A stretch of DNA of 64,000 nt from Podospora bellae-mahoneyi. Its lineage: Eukaryota > Ascomycota > Sordariomycetes > Sordariales > Podosporaceae. Location of the stretch: assembly GCF_035222275.1 (NCBI RefSeq), contig NC_085882.1, positions 193,501-257,500 on the forward strand. The letters are read 5' to 3'. The notes beneath the pieces are model-generated. The model did no database searches and had not been told where the DNA came from. It saw only the letters and a program-made list of their open reading frames with translations. Of this stretch, positions 23,143-33,810 are shown one piece after another. Position 1 is the first letter of the stretch, and each line of letters opens with the position of its first letter. The position numbers and the translations under genes were made by a program.

Positions 23143-26100
23143 ATGCCCGCTTTCAGTTCGACTGTTTGGCAGAGCTTTATCCGGCAAGGATTTACCAAGT
23201 CCATCACCCAAGGTTACGCCCAGTCGGTCGTTGCTGCCACCCACCCTCATGTTCTAAACTCACAGAACCGCCCGTCCTTTGGGCGCCGCAACCATGCCCG
23301 TATCGGTCGTCGTCTTTCGACTCTTGGGCTCCAGTCTGCTTTCCACACCAGCAGCTCGACCGTCGCCGCTGGGCCTGTTGAGCCGCAACGTTTGGGCAAG
23401 GCTGTTAGCACCAATGGCGGCCTAGATGCTTACTTTGAGCAATTGCAAAAGACCCAGCAAGTTGCCGAGGAAGGGGCCGTGGAAGAGGTGGAATCCGACA
23501 AGGAGTGGACTCAGTTCCAATTTCAGCAGCGCATCGAGTGGAAGCCGACACCGGCTTCCATCCTTCTCGGTTCCGATGCCAGCAAAACCCTCGCCCTCGA
23601 TGTCGACCCCGCCCAAGTCACCAAGCGCGATGCCTCCCCAGCCATCACCCCCGAGGCCGAGGCCGCCCTTGCCCACATCGATGCGCGTCTCGCCGAGGAG
23701 ATTGAGGTTCGCAAGCAGCTGGATGCGTTGGAAGAGGAGGTGGAATCCCTCCGCGCCACGTCTCCAGCTCTGGCCGAAAAGCTCGAGGAAGAGATTAGGT
23801 CGCGAACCATCACTCCTGTTTCCCATATCCGAACTCCCGCCAGCCTCGTCCGTACGCCTCCCGTCGATCCCCAGTCCCAGTCCTACGCCGATCACCTCGT
23901 GAAACTCGCCGACGGCGGACGATATGTCGAGATTCCGGCAGTCTTCGAGGCCATGCTTGTCGCCGGCATCAAGCCCATTGCTACCGCCTACAATGTCTTG
24001 CTTACTGCCGCTTTCCAGCTGGCACCAGACAAGTCCGAGGTGGTGAACAAGGCTCTGGATATCTACACGGATATGCTTAGACGCAAGGTTGCCCTGGACA
24101 GCGAGACGTACAACATTCTTGTCAGCTTACTGGCTTCTCGTTCACTCGAGGTGTCTGCGCTGCAAGAGGCTCTCGAGGTGAAGCGTGTGCGGTTTGGTGG
24201 CATGGATGAGCCCGGCAAGTTCATGTTTGCCTCTCATGAGCTTGAGCTTGCCATCTTGAGGGAGGAGGAGCGTCTTGACCTTGCCATCAAGTTGTTCGAG
24301 AACTCTGTCTCATCCAACAAGGCCGGTTACACCTCGGAGACCTACCACCAGATGATCTCAGCGTGTGCCAAGGCTGGTCGCGTGTCCAATATGCTCGAGA
24401 TGTTTGAGCACATGGAGTGCAACCAAGCTGTCCCTTTTGCTGCCACTTTCCCTGCCATGATCACAGCTTTCGCCAAGTCCGGTGATTTGGTCAGCGCCGT
24501 GGAATGCTACAACGAGTACCGCAACCTTGCCATCGCCAACGACAATGGTGAGCCGACGTTGCTGAAGCGCGCCGATGCTCAGGTGTACGCCTCTGTCATC
24601 AATGCCTACGTCATCTCCGACAAGCTTCCTGGTGCCGTGAAGTTCTACAAGAAGATCCTGCAGGAGTATGGTGTAACTGCTGCAGAGATTAAAGACGCTC
24701 TGCTTGCCGGTGGCTTTGTCAAGGGCTTCATCAAGCGTGGTGTCTACTCGGAAGCTCTTCAATGGGCTCAAAGCATCGAGAGCGAGATTAGAGGTCGGGC
24801 CATGAACGAAATTGCCACGGTTGCTGCCGACAATGGCGACAAGCTGACTGCGGTTGCCGCCTTTGCCAATGCCTCTCCTTCCTCCGAGATGCTTTCTTCC
24901 GCCATGGCCTTGCTTGCGATGAGCATCCGCGCCGGTGATCTCGGTGCGGCAGCTCGGTACTGGGATATCCTCTGTGGCTCTGGCTTCAAGTTCACCGTGT
25001 CCTTTGTTGAACCGGCAGCCATGTATGCCGTGGCCATGATTGGTTCCGGGCAGGTGATGGAGGGTTTGACTCAGTCTGAGTGGATGTTCCAGCGCATCCG
25101 CGAGACCGTTCCCGCTGCTCAGCTCGAAGGTGAGATTGAGGAAGCCACCGAGTTCATCTCTAGGTTCATGGCCGTTCGCGGCATTGTGGATCCTCGTGAA
25201 GCTTCTCCCGTCTCTTATGCCCCTTCCCAGTCTTTCGCCCCTTCGCCATTCCCATCGACTCCAGCTGCTGCTCACCATGAGGAATCCTTCGACCCTTATG
25301 CCCAGAACACCGACTTCAAGGGATCTTCATTGATTTCGGATGAGTTGGAGGGCGCCCACGGTCGCAAGGGTCCCAAGCTGAGTGAAGCACTCAACCGTTT
25401 CCGCAACATCCGTCGTGCTGGTCGCCATCCTCGGTACATCACTTACGCCAAGCTCATCTCCGCCGCCTCCAGGGAGGGCAAGATCGATCTTTGCCACGAA
25501 ATTCTCGCCATGGCCCGGACGGATGTGCCTCTGCTTCCTCAGTACCCAGTGGTCCGCTACGGTTGGTCGTCCATTCTGGACGCCATGGTTGGTGCCTGCT
25601 TGACTGTTGGTGACAGAGCTATGGCCGAGCAGTTCCACCAAGAGCTCCTCGCCATGGGTGCTACCCCTTCGGCCAACACCTTTGGTCTCTACATCACCAC
25701 CTTGAAGGAGTCCACCAAGACCTTCGACGAGGCCACCGAAGCTGTCCGCGTGTTCCACCGCGCCAAGGCTGAGGGAGTCGAACCTACTTCATTCCTGTAC
25801 AATGCCTTGATCGGGAAGCTGGGCAAGGCGCGTCGCATTGACGACTGTCTCTTTTACTTTGGCGAGATGCAAGCGCTCGGTATCAAGCCCACATCTGTCA
25901 CGTACGGTACCATTGTCAATGCTCTCTGCCGCGTCAGCGATGAGAAGTTTGCCGAGCAGCTGTTTGACGAGATGGAGGCCATGCCCAACTACAAGGCTCG
26001 TCCGGCTCCCTACAACAGCATGATGCAATTCTTCCTCATGACCAAGAGAGACAAGTCCAAGGTTCTCGAGTACTTTGAGCGCATGAAGGCCAAGGGCATC

Positions 26101-26718
26101 GCCCCTACCGCCCACACGTTCAAGCTCCTCGTTGACACCCACGCCACTTTGGATCCTGTAGACATGGAAGCTGCCGAGTCTGTCCTCGAGATGATCAAGG
26201 CTACTGGTCAGAAGCCCGAAGCCGTCCACTACGCCAGTCTCATCCACGCCCGCGGCTGTGTCCTTCACGATCTCGAGGGTGCTCGCCGCGTATTTGACGC
26301 AGTCGTCAAGGAGTCTTCGGTTCCTCTCGTTCCCTGTCTGTTCCAGGCTCTTTTCGAGGCCATGGTTGCGAACCATCGGGTTGTCGAGACCGAGCCTGTG
26401 CTCGCCATGATGCGGTCGAATCGTGTGGAGATGACTCCCTATATCGCCAACACCCTCATCCATGGCTGGGCAGCCGAGAAGAATATTGCCAAGGCCAAGG
26501 AGATTTACGCCATTGTCAGCGCCACCAAGCGGGAACCTAGCACTTACGAGGCCATGACTCGCGCGTTCCTTGCCGTTGAGGAGCGCGAGAGCGCCAAGGG
26601 GGTGGTTACTGAGATGCTCGGCCGCGGATACCCAAGCGCCGTCGTCAACAAGGTTCTGGAACTCCTCGGTGGCGGCGGAAACGCTGCCCCAATCGAGGCT
26701 GCCGCCGCCGCTGCGTAA
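23143..26718 (+). CDS. Mitochondrial pentatricopeptide-repeat (PPR) protein
   Basis: One exon of 1191 codons. The N-terminus is Arg/Ser/Ala-rich with few acids (FIRQGFTKSITQGYAQS, RRNHARIGRRLSTLG), a mitochondrial presequence. An Ala/Glu-rich helical stretch follows (about residues 165-225). Then many 35-residue units are seen, for example ETYHQMISACAKAGRV, FLYNALIGKLGKARRID, VTYGTIVNALCRV and APYNSMMQFFLMTK, in two blocks separated by a Ser/Pro-rich spacer at about residue 690-730. PPR proteins bind organellar RNA one base per repeat and control its stability or translation. Size and fungal context suggest a COX1-type expression factor (Neurospora CYA-5 / Podospora PPR1), but that is not established here. 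Confidence 0.88.
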   Translation: MPAFSSTVWQSFIRQGFTKSITQGYAQSVVAATHPHVLNSQNRPSFGRRNHARIGRRLSTLGLQSAFHTSSSTVAAGPVEPQRLGKAVSTNGGLDAYFEQLQKTQQVAEEGAVEEVESDKEWTQFQFQQRIEWKPTPASILLGSDASKTLALDVDPAQVTKRDASPAITPEAEAALAHIDARLAEEIEVRKQLDALEEEVESLRATSPALAEKLEEEIRSRTITPVSHIRTPASLVRTPPVDPQSQSYADHLVKLADGGRYVEIPAVFEAMLVAGIKPIATAYNVLLTAAFQLAPDKSEVVNKALDIYTDMLRRKVALDSETYNILVSLLASRSLEVSALQEALEVKRVRFGGMDEPGKFMFASHELELAILREEERLDLAIKLFENSVSSNKAGYTSETYHQMISACAKAGRVSNMLEMFEHMECNQAVPFAATFPAMITAFAKSGDLVSAVECYNEYRNLAIANDNGEPTLLKRADAQVYASVINAYVISDKLPGAVKFYKKILQEYGVTAAEIKDALLAGGFVKGFIKRGVYSEALQWAQSIESEIRGRAMNEIATVAADNGDKLTAVAAFANASPSSEMLSSAMALLAMSIRAGDLGAAARYWDILCGSGFKFTVSFVEPAAMYAVAMIGSGQVMEGLTQSEWMFQRIRETVPAAQLEGEIEEATEFISRFMAVRGIVDPREASPVSYAPSQSFAPSPFPSTPAAAHHEESFDPYAQNTDFKGSSLISDELEGAHGRKGPKLSEALNRFRNIRRAGRHPRYITYAKLISAASREGKIDLCHEILAMARTDVPLLPQYPVVRYGWSSILDAMVGACLTVGDRAMAEQFHQELLAMGATPSANTFGLYITTLKESTKTFDEATEAVRVFHRAKAEGVEPTSFLYNALIGKLGKARRIDDCLFYFGEMQALGIKPTSVTYGTIVNALCRVSDEKFAEQLFDEMEAMPNYKARPAPYNSMMQFFLMTKRDKSKVLEYFERMKAKGIAPTAHTFKLLVDTHATLDPVDMEAAESVLEMIKATGQKPEAVHYASLIHARGCVLHDLEGARRVFDAVVKESSVPLVPCLFQALFEAMVANHRVVETEPVLAMMRSNRVEMTPYIANTLIHGWAAEKNIAKAKEIYAIVSATKREPSTYEAMTRAFLAVEERESAKGVVTEMLGRGYPSAVVNKVLELLGGGGNAAPIEAAAAAA

Positions 26719-27665
26719 GCCTGGGCGTGTTCCTGTCCTTTTGGTTTTCCTTATGTTTCATAATATTTCCTCTGTCTCTGCTTTCTCTGCGTTCTTGGCA
26801 TGATACCCCCTGTGTGCAACTATGGATTGATGGATGGGGATGTGATGGGTTCAATGGGAATGGACTCGGGTTTAAAAAGGGGGGTGTTTATCTCAAGGAT
26901 CATTGGGGAAAACAACGGGCGGAGACTCAACATGGGAGCAAAAGCATTTGTTTTATCTTTCTTTCTCATCATGGGAAGCGGGCGGCGTTCAAGGGTCCTT
27001 TTCTGGGATAGATACCATGACCGGGGGCCTCGGCGTTTTTGCTAGCGAGGCTCGGTCTTATGGATGGTGGGTTTCACATTTTGGTTTTTTTCATGGGAAA
27101 GAGGGATCTAATTGATGGGTTGGGATGGACGCGAGCCCGGAAAAAAGGCGGCTGCTGGTTGCCATAGGCAAGATAGAAGATATATAACTCCACTCTATAA
27201 AGACACAATAGAAGCGTTTTAGCGTATAATCTGTCTGGATGGATTATGTGACTGTGTGACGTCGCCTCGCTAACGACATCCAATGAAAATACAAACGATT
27301 AACGCAATGGAACATGGATGCCAGCTCAGTCTATCAACCTCCACTCTATCTCTAGCCAAGCTTGAACTTTGCGTTTCCTCTACTGTACGTATGACGTATA
27401 TAGGTAGGTACCAGACTTCAACCTTAACAACAACAACCATAACAACATGACTTGGCCTCTCCTCCTTACTGATTACTAATCCATTCTATACTCTTATGCG
27501 TCTACTATTGTATGTTCCAGAGATATTCGGCAGCCTTTGTACCGGGACTGACTTTGATATGACTGATGCCCCTGCCCCTGCCCCTGTTGCTGGCTCCCGT
27601 ATCGTTGTGGGTAATAGGCCTGAGCGTTGGCTGCCTGCGTCGTTGCTGGGTAGCCTGCAGGGGGA
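26719..27665. other. Convergent 3' region
   Basis: Downstream of both the PPR gene and the small minus-strand gene. If the latter has a second exon it would use about 27497-27667. No independent gene is supported. Confidence 0.5.
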
Positions 27666-28112
27666 TTATTGAGAGTTTTGTGAATACAAAGTCTGAGCAT
27701 ACTGAGCAGTGTTTGCGTACACGGCTGAGGACAGCGTTGTTGTAGGCGAGAACGCGCTCGATGTGGTGGAATACCCAGCTGGATGAGAGGATGGGGCAGG
27801 AGGACAACTGGTGGTAGTTGGGTACCAGTAGTAGGAAGTGTGCGTGTAAGAAGCTGGCGAGTACGGGATTGGTGCCTTGTGGTTGGAAACCCGAGCTTGT
27901 TCGGCCTTGTCCCTTTCGTGGGCTGCTTGCCTCTGCCTCGCTTGATCGGTGAACTTTTTCCGCACCTCGTGGGCAATCTCACGGTCCAGCTCGACTATTT
28001 CTCTTTCCACAGGATCTCTCTCCTGGGCCATACGGTCGCTGTAATTTTCTGGTCGGTCGCCGTAGAGGTAAAGGGCTTCGTTGTTGCTGTAGTGGTGGGA
28101 CGGGTCGGTCAT
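27666..28112 (-). CDS. Small Tyr/Ser/Pro-rich protein with a charged coiled N-terminus; 3' end uncertain
   Basis: The open frame gives 148 residues. Residues 25-75 are strongly charged and likely helical (REIVELDREIAHEVRKKFTDQARQRQAAHERDKAEQ, here described only as a Glu/Arg/Gln-rich coil), and the rest is rich in Tyr, Ser, Thr and Pro. The stop lies in a GTATG...CTGCAG segment that could be an intron. Downstream sequence in another frame is Gln/Gly/Tyr-rich (YYPQRYGSQQQGQGQGHQS) and looks like a continuation of the same composition, so the true protein may run to about 27497. I do not recognise it. Confidence 0.6.
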   Translation of the reverse strand: MTDPSHHYSNNEALYLYGDRPENYSDRMAQERDPVEREIVELDREIAHEVRKKFTDQARQRQAAHERDKAEQARVSNHKAPIPYSPASYTHTSYYWYPTTTSCPPAPSSHPAGYSTTSSAFSPTTTLSSAVYANTAQYAQTLYSQNSQ

Positions 28113-28769
28113 TCTGACTTGCTTGTTTTGTTTTGTAGGGCTGTCGGGAAATTTGTCTGGATCGTGGGTGGTAAACAGTTGGTGGGTGCCTGCTGCACCA
28201 GCACCCGCCGCCGGAAAGCAATATCAAGAACTTGAAGAGCATGGAGGTTAGTAGCAAGGTCGCTGGTTGAGGAGTCCAACTGAGAGCACATGAGTAGGTA
28301 CCCGTACCTTTATAGTTAGTTGGACTCTTGCAAAGTCTACCTTGGCTTTGCCTTCCAGGAATAGGCTGCACAACTGAACCTTGCAACCCTTCTACAGGCC
28401 TCCATGATCATTCCGGAGTCGACCAAGTGTCGTAAGTTCAAAAGCACTTTTGTGGCACGTTACCAAACTTGTTTCGGGTTGTGTCATGGGTTTAGCTACC
28501 GAGGGGGCGTGTGGTGTTTTCAGTGAGACAAAGGAACATCGAGTACGGATCAAATAACTGAAGCTTGCAATCTGCCGAGACTCATGGATCTGACTAGTTT
28601 GAGCTGCATAGACCTCACTCTACACACTTCTCGTGCCCAAACTAATGCAATTTACCCTGATGAGTATGTCACGTATGACAGGCATAGACAAAGATAAAGA
28701 CTGCCTCTTAGCACAGGTGCCTTTAAGGATAGCTAGCTGGCTTCAGCTGAACAGTGTAGTATATAGGTG

Positions 28770-28859
28770 TTTGAAAATTAGTAATAGGCCCTCTAGGATA
28801 GTCAATAGGCCCTTGAACATGGTTGATAGGTTTCTAGAGATAGTTAATACACTTTTGAG
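28770..28859 (+). repeat. 21-bp minisatellite, locus 2 (about 4 units)
   Basis: Units begin at 28770, 28791, 28812 and 28833, each 21 bases, sharing a GATAGTYAATAGGC-like core (for example CTCTAGGATAGTCAATAGGC). The same period and core occur near 1.6 kb and 59.2 kb in the same orientation. Confidence 0.65.
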
Positions 28860-29942
28860 CCGGAGCCGGACTCGGTCTGTCTCTTGTCCGCTGTCCTCTG
28901 AACATGGCCACGGGCAGCGGAAGGAGGGAAGCTCCTGCCCAAGATGCAATGCTAGTTCTCCAGGCGTTTTGCAGCGACGCTCTTTTCCACAGGTCCTTTG
29001 TGGATCCATCAGGTCGGCTGCCTGTCTGATACTGGGCTCAGGACGGGAGAGACTGCAGAGCTCCATCCCTGTGTCAGTTTTTTGCTTTGAAAAGATGGAA
29101 ACGAGACACTTTTTCTTTTCTTTGGGTTTCTTTCTATGGAAAAGAGCCAGCCGAGTTGGCATGAGAGGTCCCAGGCCGGACTCTGACATCTTTCGTTGTA
29201 CTCAATCTCCTGAAGGCCTAGTAACCCTTAGTCAACAACTTGTCGCCATGTGTTAATGCCTATCCACCATATTTCTACGCTTATTGATCAGCTTTGAGGG
29301 AACAGTTTATCAACTAGATCTCTGCACTTCATACTAAATTTCACAGAGCCTGCCTAGCCATATCAATTCAATATTTGAAGAACAGCATAACCACCAACAT
29401 CTAGTGATAGGTATAAGCTTTATGGTGGATGGAGTTGTGGAGAGGTATTGTCTAAACTTTCTACTGGACATCAGGAAAACAACATTAGTCAGACTCCAGA
29501 ATATGGCCATCTGATAATTAATTAAATCCTGATATCGCCATCTCACGTCTAAAACATGGCAGGACCACCCGATACCTATCCAAGGCATGACCATCAACAT
29601 TCCGCCAGCTCTGTGGCACGAGGCCAAACAGCTGTGCAACTTGATCACTCGGCCTTGAGTACTCCTCTGGTTCATCCATTTCCCCCCCACGTGGCCTTAC
29701 ACCTCTAACACCCAACACCATTTCACCAAGCCCTCGGAAGACCGGCAACACCCCACAACCCAAAGCAACCAAGACGCACCACTACCTCACGATGCCTCCA
29801 ACCGAACAGACAGACCGCACACCGGCGGCCAAGGTGGAAATTGAAGCCACATGCACCACATGTCAAGCACTCCACCACCTCCACCAAACCCACGTCAAAG
29901 ACAATTGGGGAGTACAGGCAGACATATCTCCCTGCCCACCTG

Positions 29943-30021
29943 CTCTCTCTCCCTCGCTCTCTCTCCCGCTCTCTCTCTCGCTCTTTCTCTCTCACTCTCT
30001 CTCTCTCTCTCACACACACAT
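29943..30021. repeat. CT-rich microsatellite followed by a short CA run
   Basis: An imperfect (CT)n tract of about 68 bases with scattered CCCG/CTTT interruptions ends in CACACACAC. It lies about 310 bases beyond the 3' end of the cellobiohydrolase gene. Confidence 0.8.
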
Positions 30022-30332
30022 CGCACCCCCCAGGTTCTAACAAACGTTCAAATCCCTTTTCACAACTCAAACGAGACGTTTGGTTTCATTTCAAGTGCAG
30101 GTCACAAGTCACAAGCATCATCAACAAAGAACAGTGGCGTAAGGTCAAAAAAGCTATGCATCAATTTATATACGGCTGAAGCGAAGGAAAAAGGAAAAAA
30201 AGCAATATGTACTGTTGTCCCCAATCCCCATGCAAGTTTCGAAACAAGTAACTATGTACAATTCATACTCACGACACCACCACCACAGTCAACCGCGCTG
30301 GCCCCACCAGAGACCTGTGTTTCCACACGCGC

Positions 30333-31998
30333 TTAGAGGCACTGGCTGTACCACGGGTTGCTGACGACGCAGGTGTAGGGGGCAACGCACTGGGTAGGGC
30401 CGGTGTAGCCCTGGCCGCCGCACTGGCCCCAGCGGGGGACGGTGCCACCAGGGGCGCTGGTGGGAGTCTGGGCGGCGGTGCTGCTGACGCGGGTCGAGGT
30501 GCTGCTGACGCGGGTCGAGGTGGGGGTGCTGGCGGTGGAGGAGGAGATGGGGTTGGTGCTGCCGCTGTTGAAGGTCGAGCCGATGGGGCCGAACTTGATG
30601 TTGGAGAAGGCAACGTTGGAGTTGGGGGCCTCGGCCTCGACCTCGGAGGGGACACCGGAGGTGGTGGGGCAGGCACCGCGCTCGGCACCGAGGCGGCCGG
30701 CGGCGTCGACGGGGTAGGTGGAGTCGAGCCAGAGCATGTGGGCGGCGTGGTCGTTCCAGATGGACATGACGAGGACCATGGGCTTGTCGAGGGCAAGACC
30801 CATCTGGCGGAGACCGCCCTTGGCGGTGTTGTCATCCGGGTCGCCGAAGGCGATCTTCTGGGCGTCGCACCAGTCCTGGGTGATGGAGTTCTGGTTGGGA
30901 ACGCCGGGGATGCTGGAGACAGAGTTGGGGATGACGACGCCGTTCTGGACGTAGAAGCGCTTGATCTCGGAGAGCTCGCCGGCGGCGTTCTTGAGGAACT
31001 GGGTGACGACGGTCAACTTCTTGGTGGTGTCGACGGTCTTGCCCTTGCCGTAGAACTCCTTGTTGCCCATGCGGTACGAGTTGAAGTCGCATCCGTCGGG
31101 ATCGCAAACACCGCCATAGCGGTCAGAGCTGTAAGTGCCACCGCAAGACTCACCCTCGCACCTGCTCTGGTCGATGATGGTGCAGGAGTGAGGAGTGTAG
31201 GCAGTGGCCATGTTGTTGGCCTCCCAGATGTCCATCTCGGAGCAGCAAGTACCGTAGCGGCCGGCACCGGCGTTGACATCGTTGGTGGAGGGGTTCCATC
31301 CCTCGATATTGGCCTCACCGTTGATGAACTTGATGTCACGGGGGCACTGGGCATCGCAGTAACCGGTGCCGTACTTGGCACCAGCCTTGTTGCCCGAGTA
31401 CTTGGCAAGACCGCCGTCAAGGTCCATGGAGACGAAGTAGAGGGCACCGTTGAGACCGCAGCCAATGTTGGAAACATCGACATCGAAGGTGAACTCGTTA
31501 CCGAGGAGGTTGAAGCCTGTCAGGGGTCGTCAGCCAAGATGATCGACGCGGGTGTCACTGTGGAAGAAGAAAAAAAAGAAGCTTACCCTGGTACTTGGTG
31601 GCGTTCTCCATGAGGTAGGTACGCGAGCCAACGTTGGTCGAGTACTTGCCCTCGGTGACGAACTTGAGGTTCAGCTGGTTACCGCTGGTGGTGATGCCAT
31701 AGGTGGCAGCATACTCGGCACCGTCAACGCAGCAGTTCTGAGCGCACTTGGCACCGGTGGTGCAGATGGAGGTATCCCACTCGTTGCCAGAGTAGCAGTT
31801 GGTGCTGCCCTGGAGGGTGTGAGTCCAGCGCCAGTTGGAGTCGAGGGTGATGGAGCCGGCGACGTTGGTGCAGGAGCCACCAGCCGAGCATCTTTGCCAG
31901 GTCAGAGGGGGGTGAGACTCGGTAGTGAGCGAGCACACCTGCTGAGCAGAGGCAGAGGCCACAAGGGCAGCGAGAGCGGCGAACTTTGCGGAAACCAT
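30333..31998 (-). CDS. cbh1: GH7 cellobiohydrolase I with C-terminal CBM1
   Basis: Exons 31998-31587 and 31516-30333 give 531 residues. A signal peptide (about residues 1-17, ending ASA before QQVCSLTTE) leads to a GH7 domain. The catalytic motif EMDIWE in [12 protein letters not shown] has the nucleophile Glu, helper Asp and acid/base Glu. Many paired cysteines ([17 protein letters not shown]) are kept. A Ser/Thr linker and a CBM1 follow ([15 protein letters not shown] to WYSQCL), with the aromatic residues used to bind cellulose. The enzyme releases cellobiose from the reducing end of cellulose chains outside the cell. The single intron splits a glycine codon ([12 protein letters not shown]). 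The linker contains an exact 21-base duplication. It is complete and likely induced by cellulose, though no specific regulator site was proven. Confidence 0.96.
30479..30520 (-). repeat. Perfect 2 x 21-bp duplication in the CBH linker
   Basis: Two identical 21-base copies back to back encode a repeated seven-residue TRVSSTS-type unit in the linker between the GH7 domain and the CBM1. Reading frame is kept. Confidence 0.85.
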
Positions 31999-32100
31999 TA
32001 TGGCGATCTGGAGGGTTGACTGGGACCTGTAGATGCAAGGCGTGCTTGATGTCGAGGGTGGTGAGATCAAGATGGGTTCGTGAGGCCTTGGGAAGCCGAC

Positions 32101-32107
32101 TTATATA
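32101..32107 (-). promoter_or_regulatory. TATA-like element of the cellobiohydrolase gene
   Basis: TATATAA on the coding strand, about 105 bases before the start codon, a normal position for a strongly expressed fungal cellulase promoter. Confidence 0.55.
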
Positions 32108-33444
32108 GAGATGTGTTCGACACCCCTTCCGCCCTTGGACCACCCTGTCGGCCCAATTTCCTTTGCTTCATGGTGCTGCCACGGCGAGATCAGCGACACT
32201 GCGGATTCACGGCACCCTTTCCTCCATGCAGCTGAGGTTGCCACAAGGGGATGGCATCGCGGGTCGCCTCATGGGAAACGGCTCCCGGGCCGTCAAGGCT
32301 CGAGCGAGGACCCTGGATCATGCACCGGTTCTGGACTGGGAGAGGCAAGCGCTGGCGCGGGGTCGACTGGGAGGAAGACATCTCCACGATGGGAACGCGC
32401 ACACTGGTCCGGCGGCGACAGACCCAAAGGGTGAAGCGTCACCGCAACCAAGGACGACGATGTGACTTGACGACCGGGGCGGTTGGAGGCTGGCCGAAGC
32501 ACAGACGAGGGAATCATGGAGCCGAGGACGACGGGGATGATTTAGATTGAGGCTGCTGGATGGGATGACAGGGGGCAACTGCCGCTCATTGGAGCGGGCT
32601 TGGGAGCTTGTCCAGGACATCACGGAGGGCATCCGCCGAATGCAACCTGTCTCCATCCTGGTGACCGTTGTGTGTGTCCAGGGAACATGGTCGAACAGCT
32701 TCAACATTTTGCGATCCGAGTTGCCGCGCGCAGCAAGGTATGGAGTACGTACTGCGCCTGATGTACTACAACACGTGTGTCTGGCAAAGGGTCGAAGAGG
32801 GCGCCTCGTTCTGGGGAATGCCTGTGACCCCGGTTTTTCCAAGACTTCCCCACATTCTTAGCACCCGTTTTATTTTTCTGCTCCCCTGTGAGCTTGCATG
32901 GTTCGTGAGATTGGCTTCAGTGTGCATGTCGAGGCCCGACAACCCGAGAACCCGGATTCCATGTGGCCGTCAACCGGGTGACCGGTCACCAGCGTCATCA
33001 GTGGTGCCGGCGTGTTCCGTCTTAAATGGACATGTGAGAGCTGCTCAAAATAGAAGACAGTGGTCGAATCCAGGCTGAGGCTCAACAATGTAAATTAACA
33101 CAAGGTGCTGGCGGGCACAGCAAAACCGGGAAACAGCAGTGTTTTGCAATTTGGTTATATTGCCAGCCGTCATGCTGTCCGGGAGCTTGGTCGCTGTCGA
33201 GAACGCCGAGCCGCCAGATCAGGAAAGGCGGCTTCCCCACACAAACTGGAGGTGGGTTTTCGAAGCGGATCTAGGGCCGCCCTTGGCACGATCGCAGGTG
33301 GGGATGCTTGGCATCTTGAAGGACCTCGTCCCAATCTTTTGTTGGTGTTCAACGGCTGGCAATTCCGGAGACAACCCAACACCGCCCGACCTGTTTATTG
33401 ACTACTCCACTCCGACTTCAAGATCTATCCATCACGGACAGCAT

Positions 33445-33494
33445 GGGATGGGATGTGATGGGATGTGATGTGATGAGATGGGATGGGATGGGAT
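33445..33494 (+). repeat. Pentamer microsatellite (GGGAT/GTGAT), ten units
   Basis: Ten successive 5-base units starting at 33445: GGGAT x2, GTGAT, GGGAT, GTGAT x2, GAGAT, GGGAT x3. It is in the gap before the single-pass membrane protein gene. Confidence 0.8.
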
Positions 33495-33810
33495 ACTTGC
33501 ACTCAGCCACTTTTGGGCAACAGGAGAACTGAACCACCTTCGAACGAGACCTCGAATGATTTACTTCCAGGTTGTAGGCCCCGAAATGCCATCTGCATCT
33601 ACGGACCTCACCATGCAAGCGTAAACCTTCCCTTTCCTCACCGGACATGGCGAACCTTAGCACGCCCAATACGAGGAAATGATGAGCTGATGATGTCTGC
33701 ACATTGGGGCTGTCGTTTCTGCTGGGGCATTATGCTTCCGTTCCCTTTTGCTCAGGTCCCAATATCACGGCACCTCGCAACACCAGCACGACTGCCAGCG
33801 ACAATGCAAG

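Larger units (their letters stand above)
28113..30332. other. Intergenic region with repeats
   Basis: About 2.2 kb. It includes the leader of the small minus-strand gene on the left, the 21-bp minisatellite at about 28.8 kb, and a CT/CA microsatellite near 30 kb. The right end is the 3' region of the cellobiohydrolase gene. No gene is supported. Confidence 0.55.
31999..33810. other. Upstream region of the cellobiohydrolase and of the next gene
   Basis: About 1.8 kb holding the promoter of the cellobiohydrolase (minus) at its left end and, at its right, the leader of the plus-strand membrane protein gene. It includes a TATA-like element, a pentamer repeat and GC-rich sequence. No gene is supported. 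Confidence 0.55.

Noticed and set aside
24358-25278. A 306-codon minus-strand frame within the PPR gene
   Set aside because: Antisense shadow of the 1191-codon PPR frame; no domain of its own.
30738-31613. A 291-codon plus-strand frame across the cellobiohydrolase
   Set aside because: It is antisense to the GH7 coding region, which has clear catalytic motifs. The long antisense frame comes from the GC-rich codon bias of the real gene.
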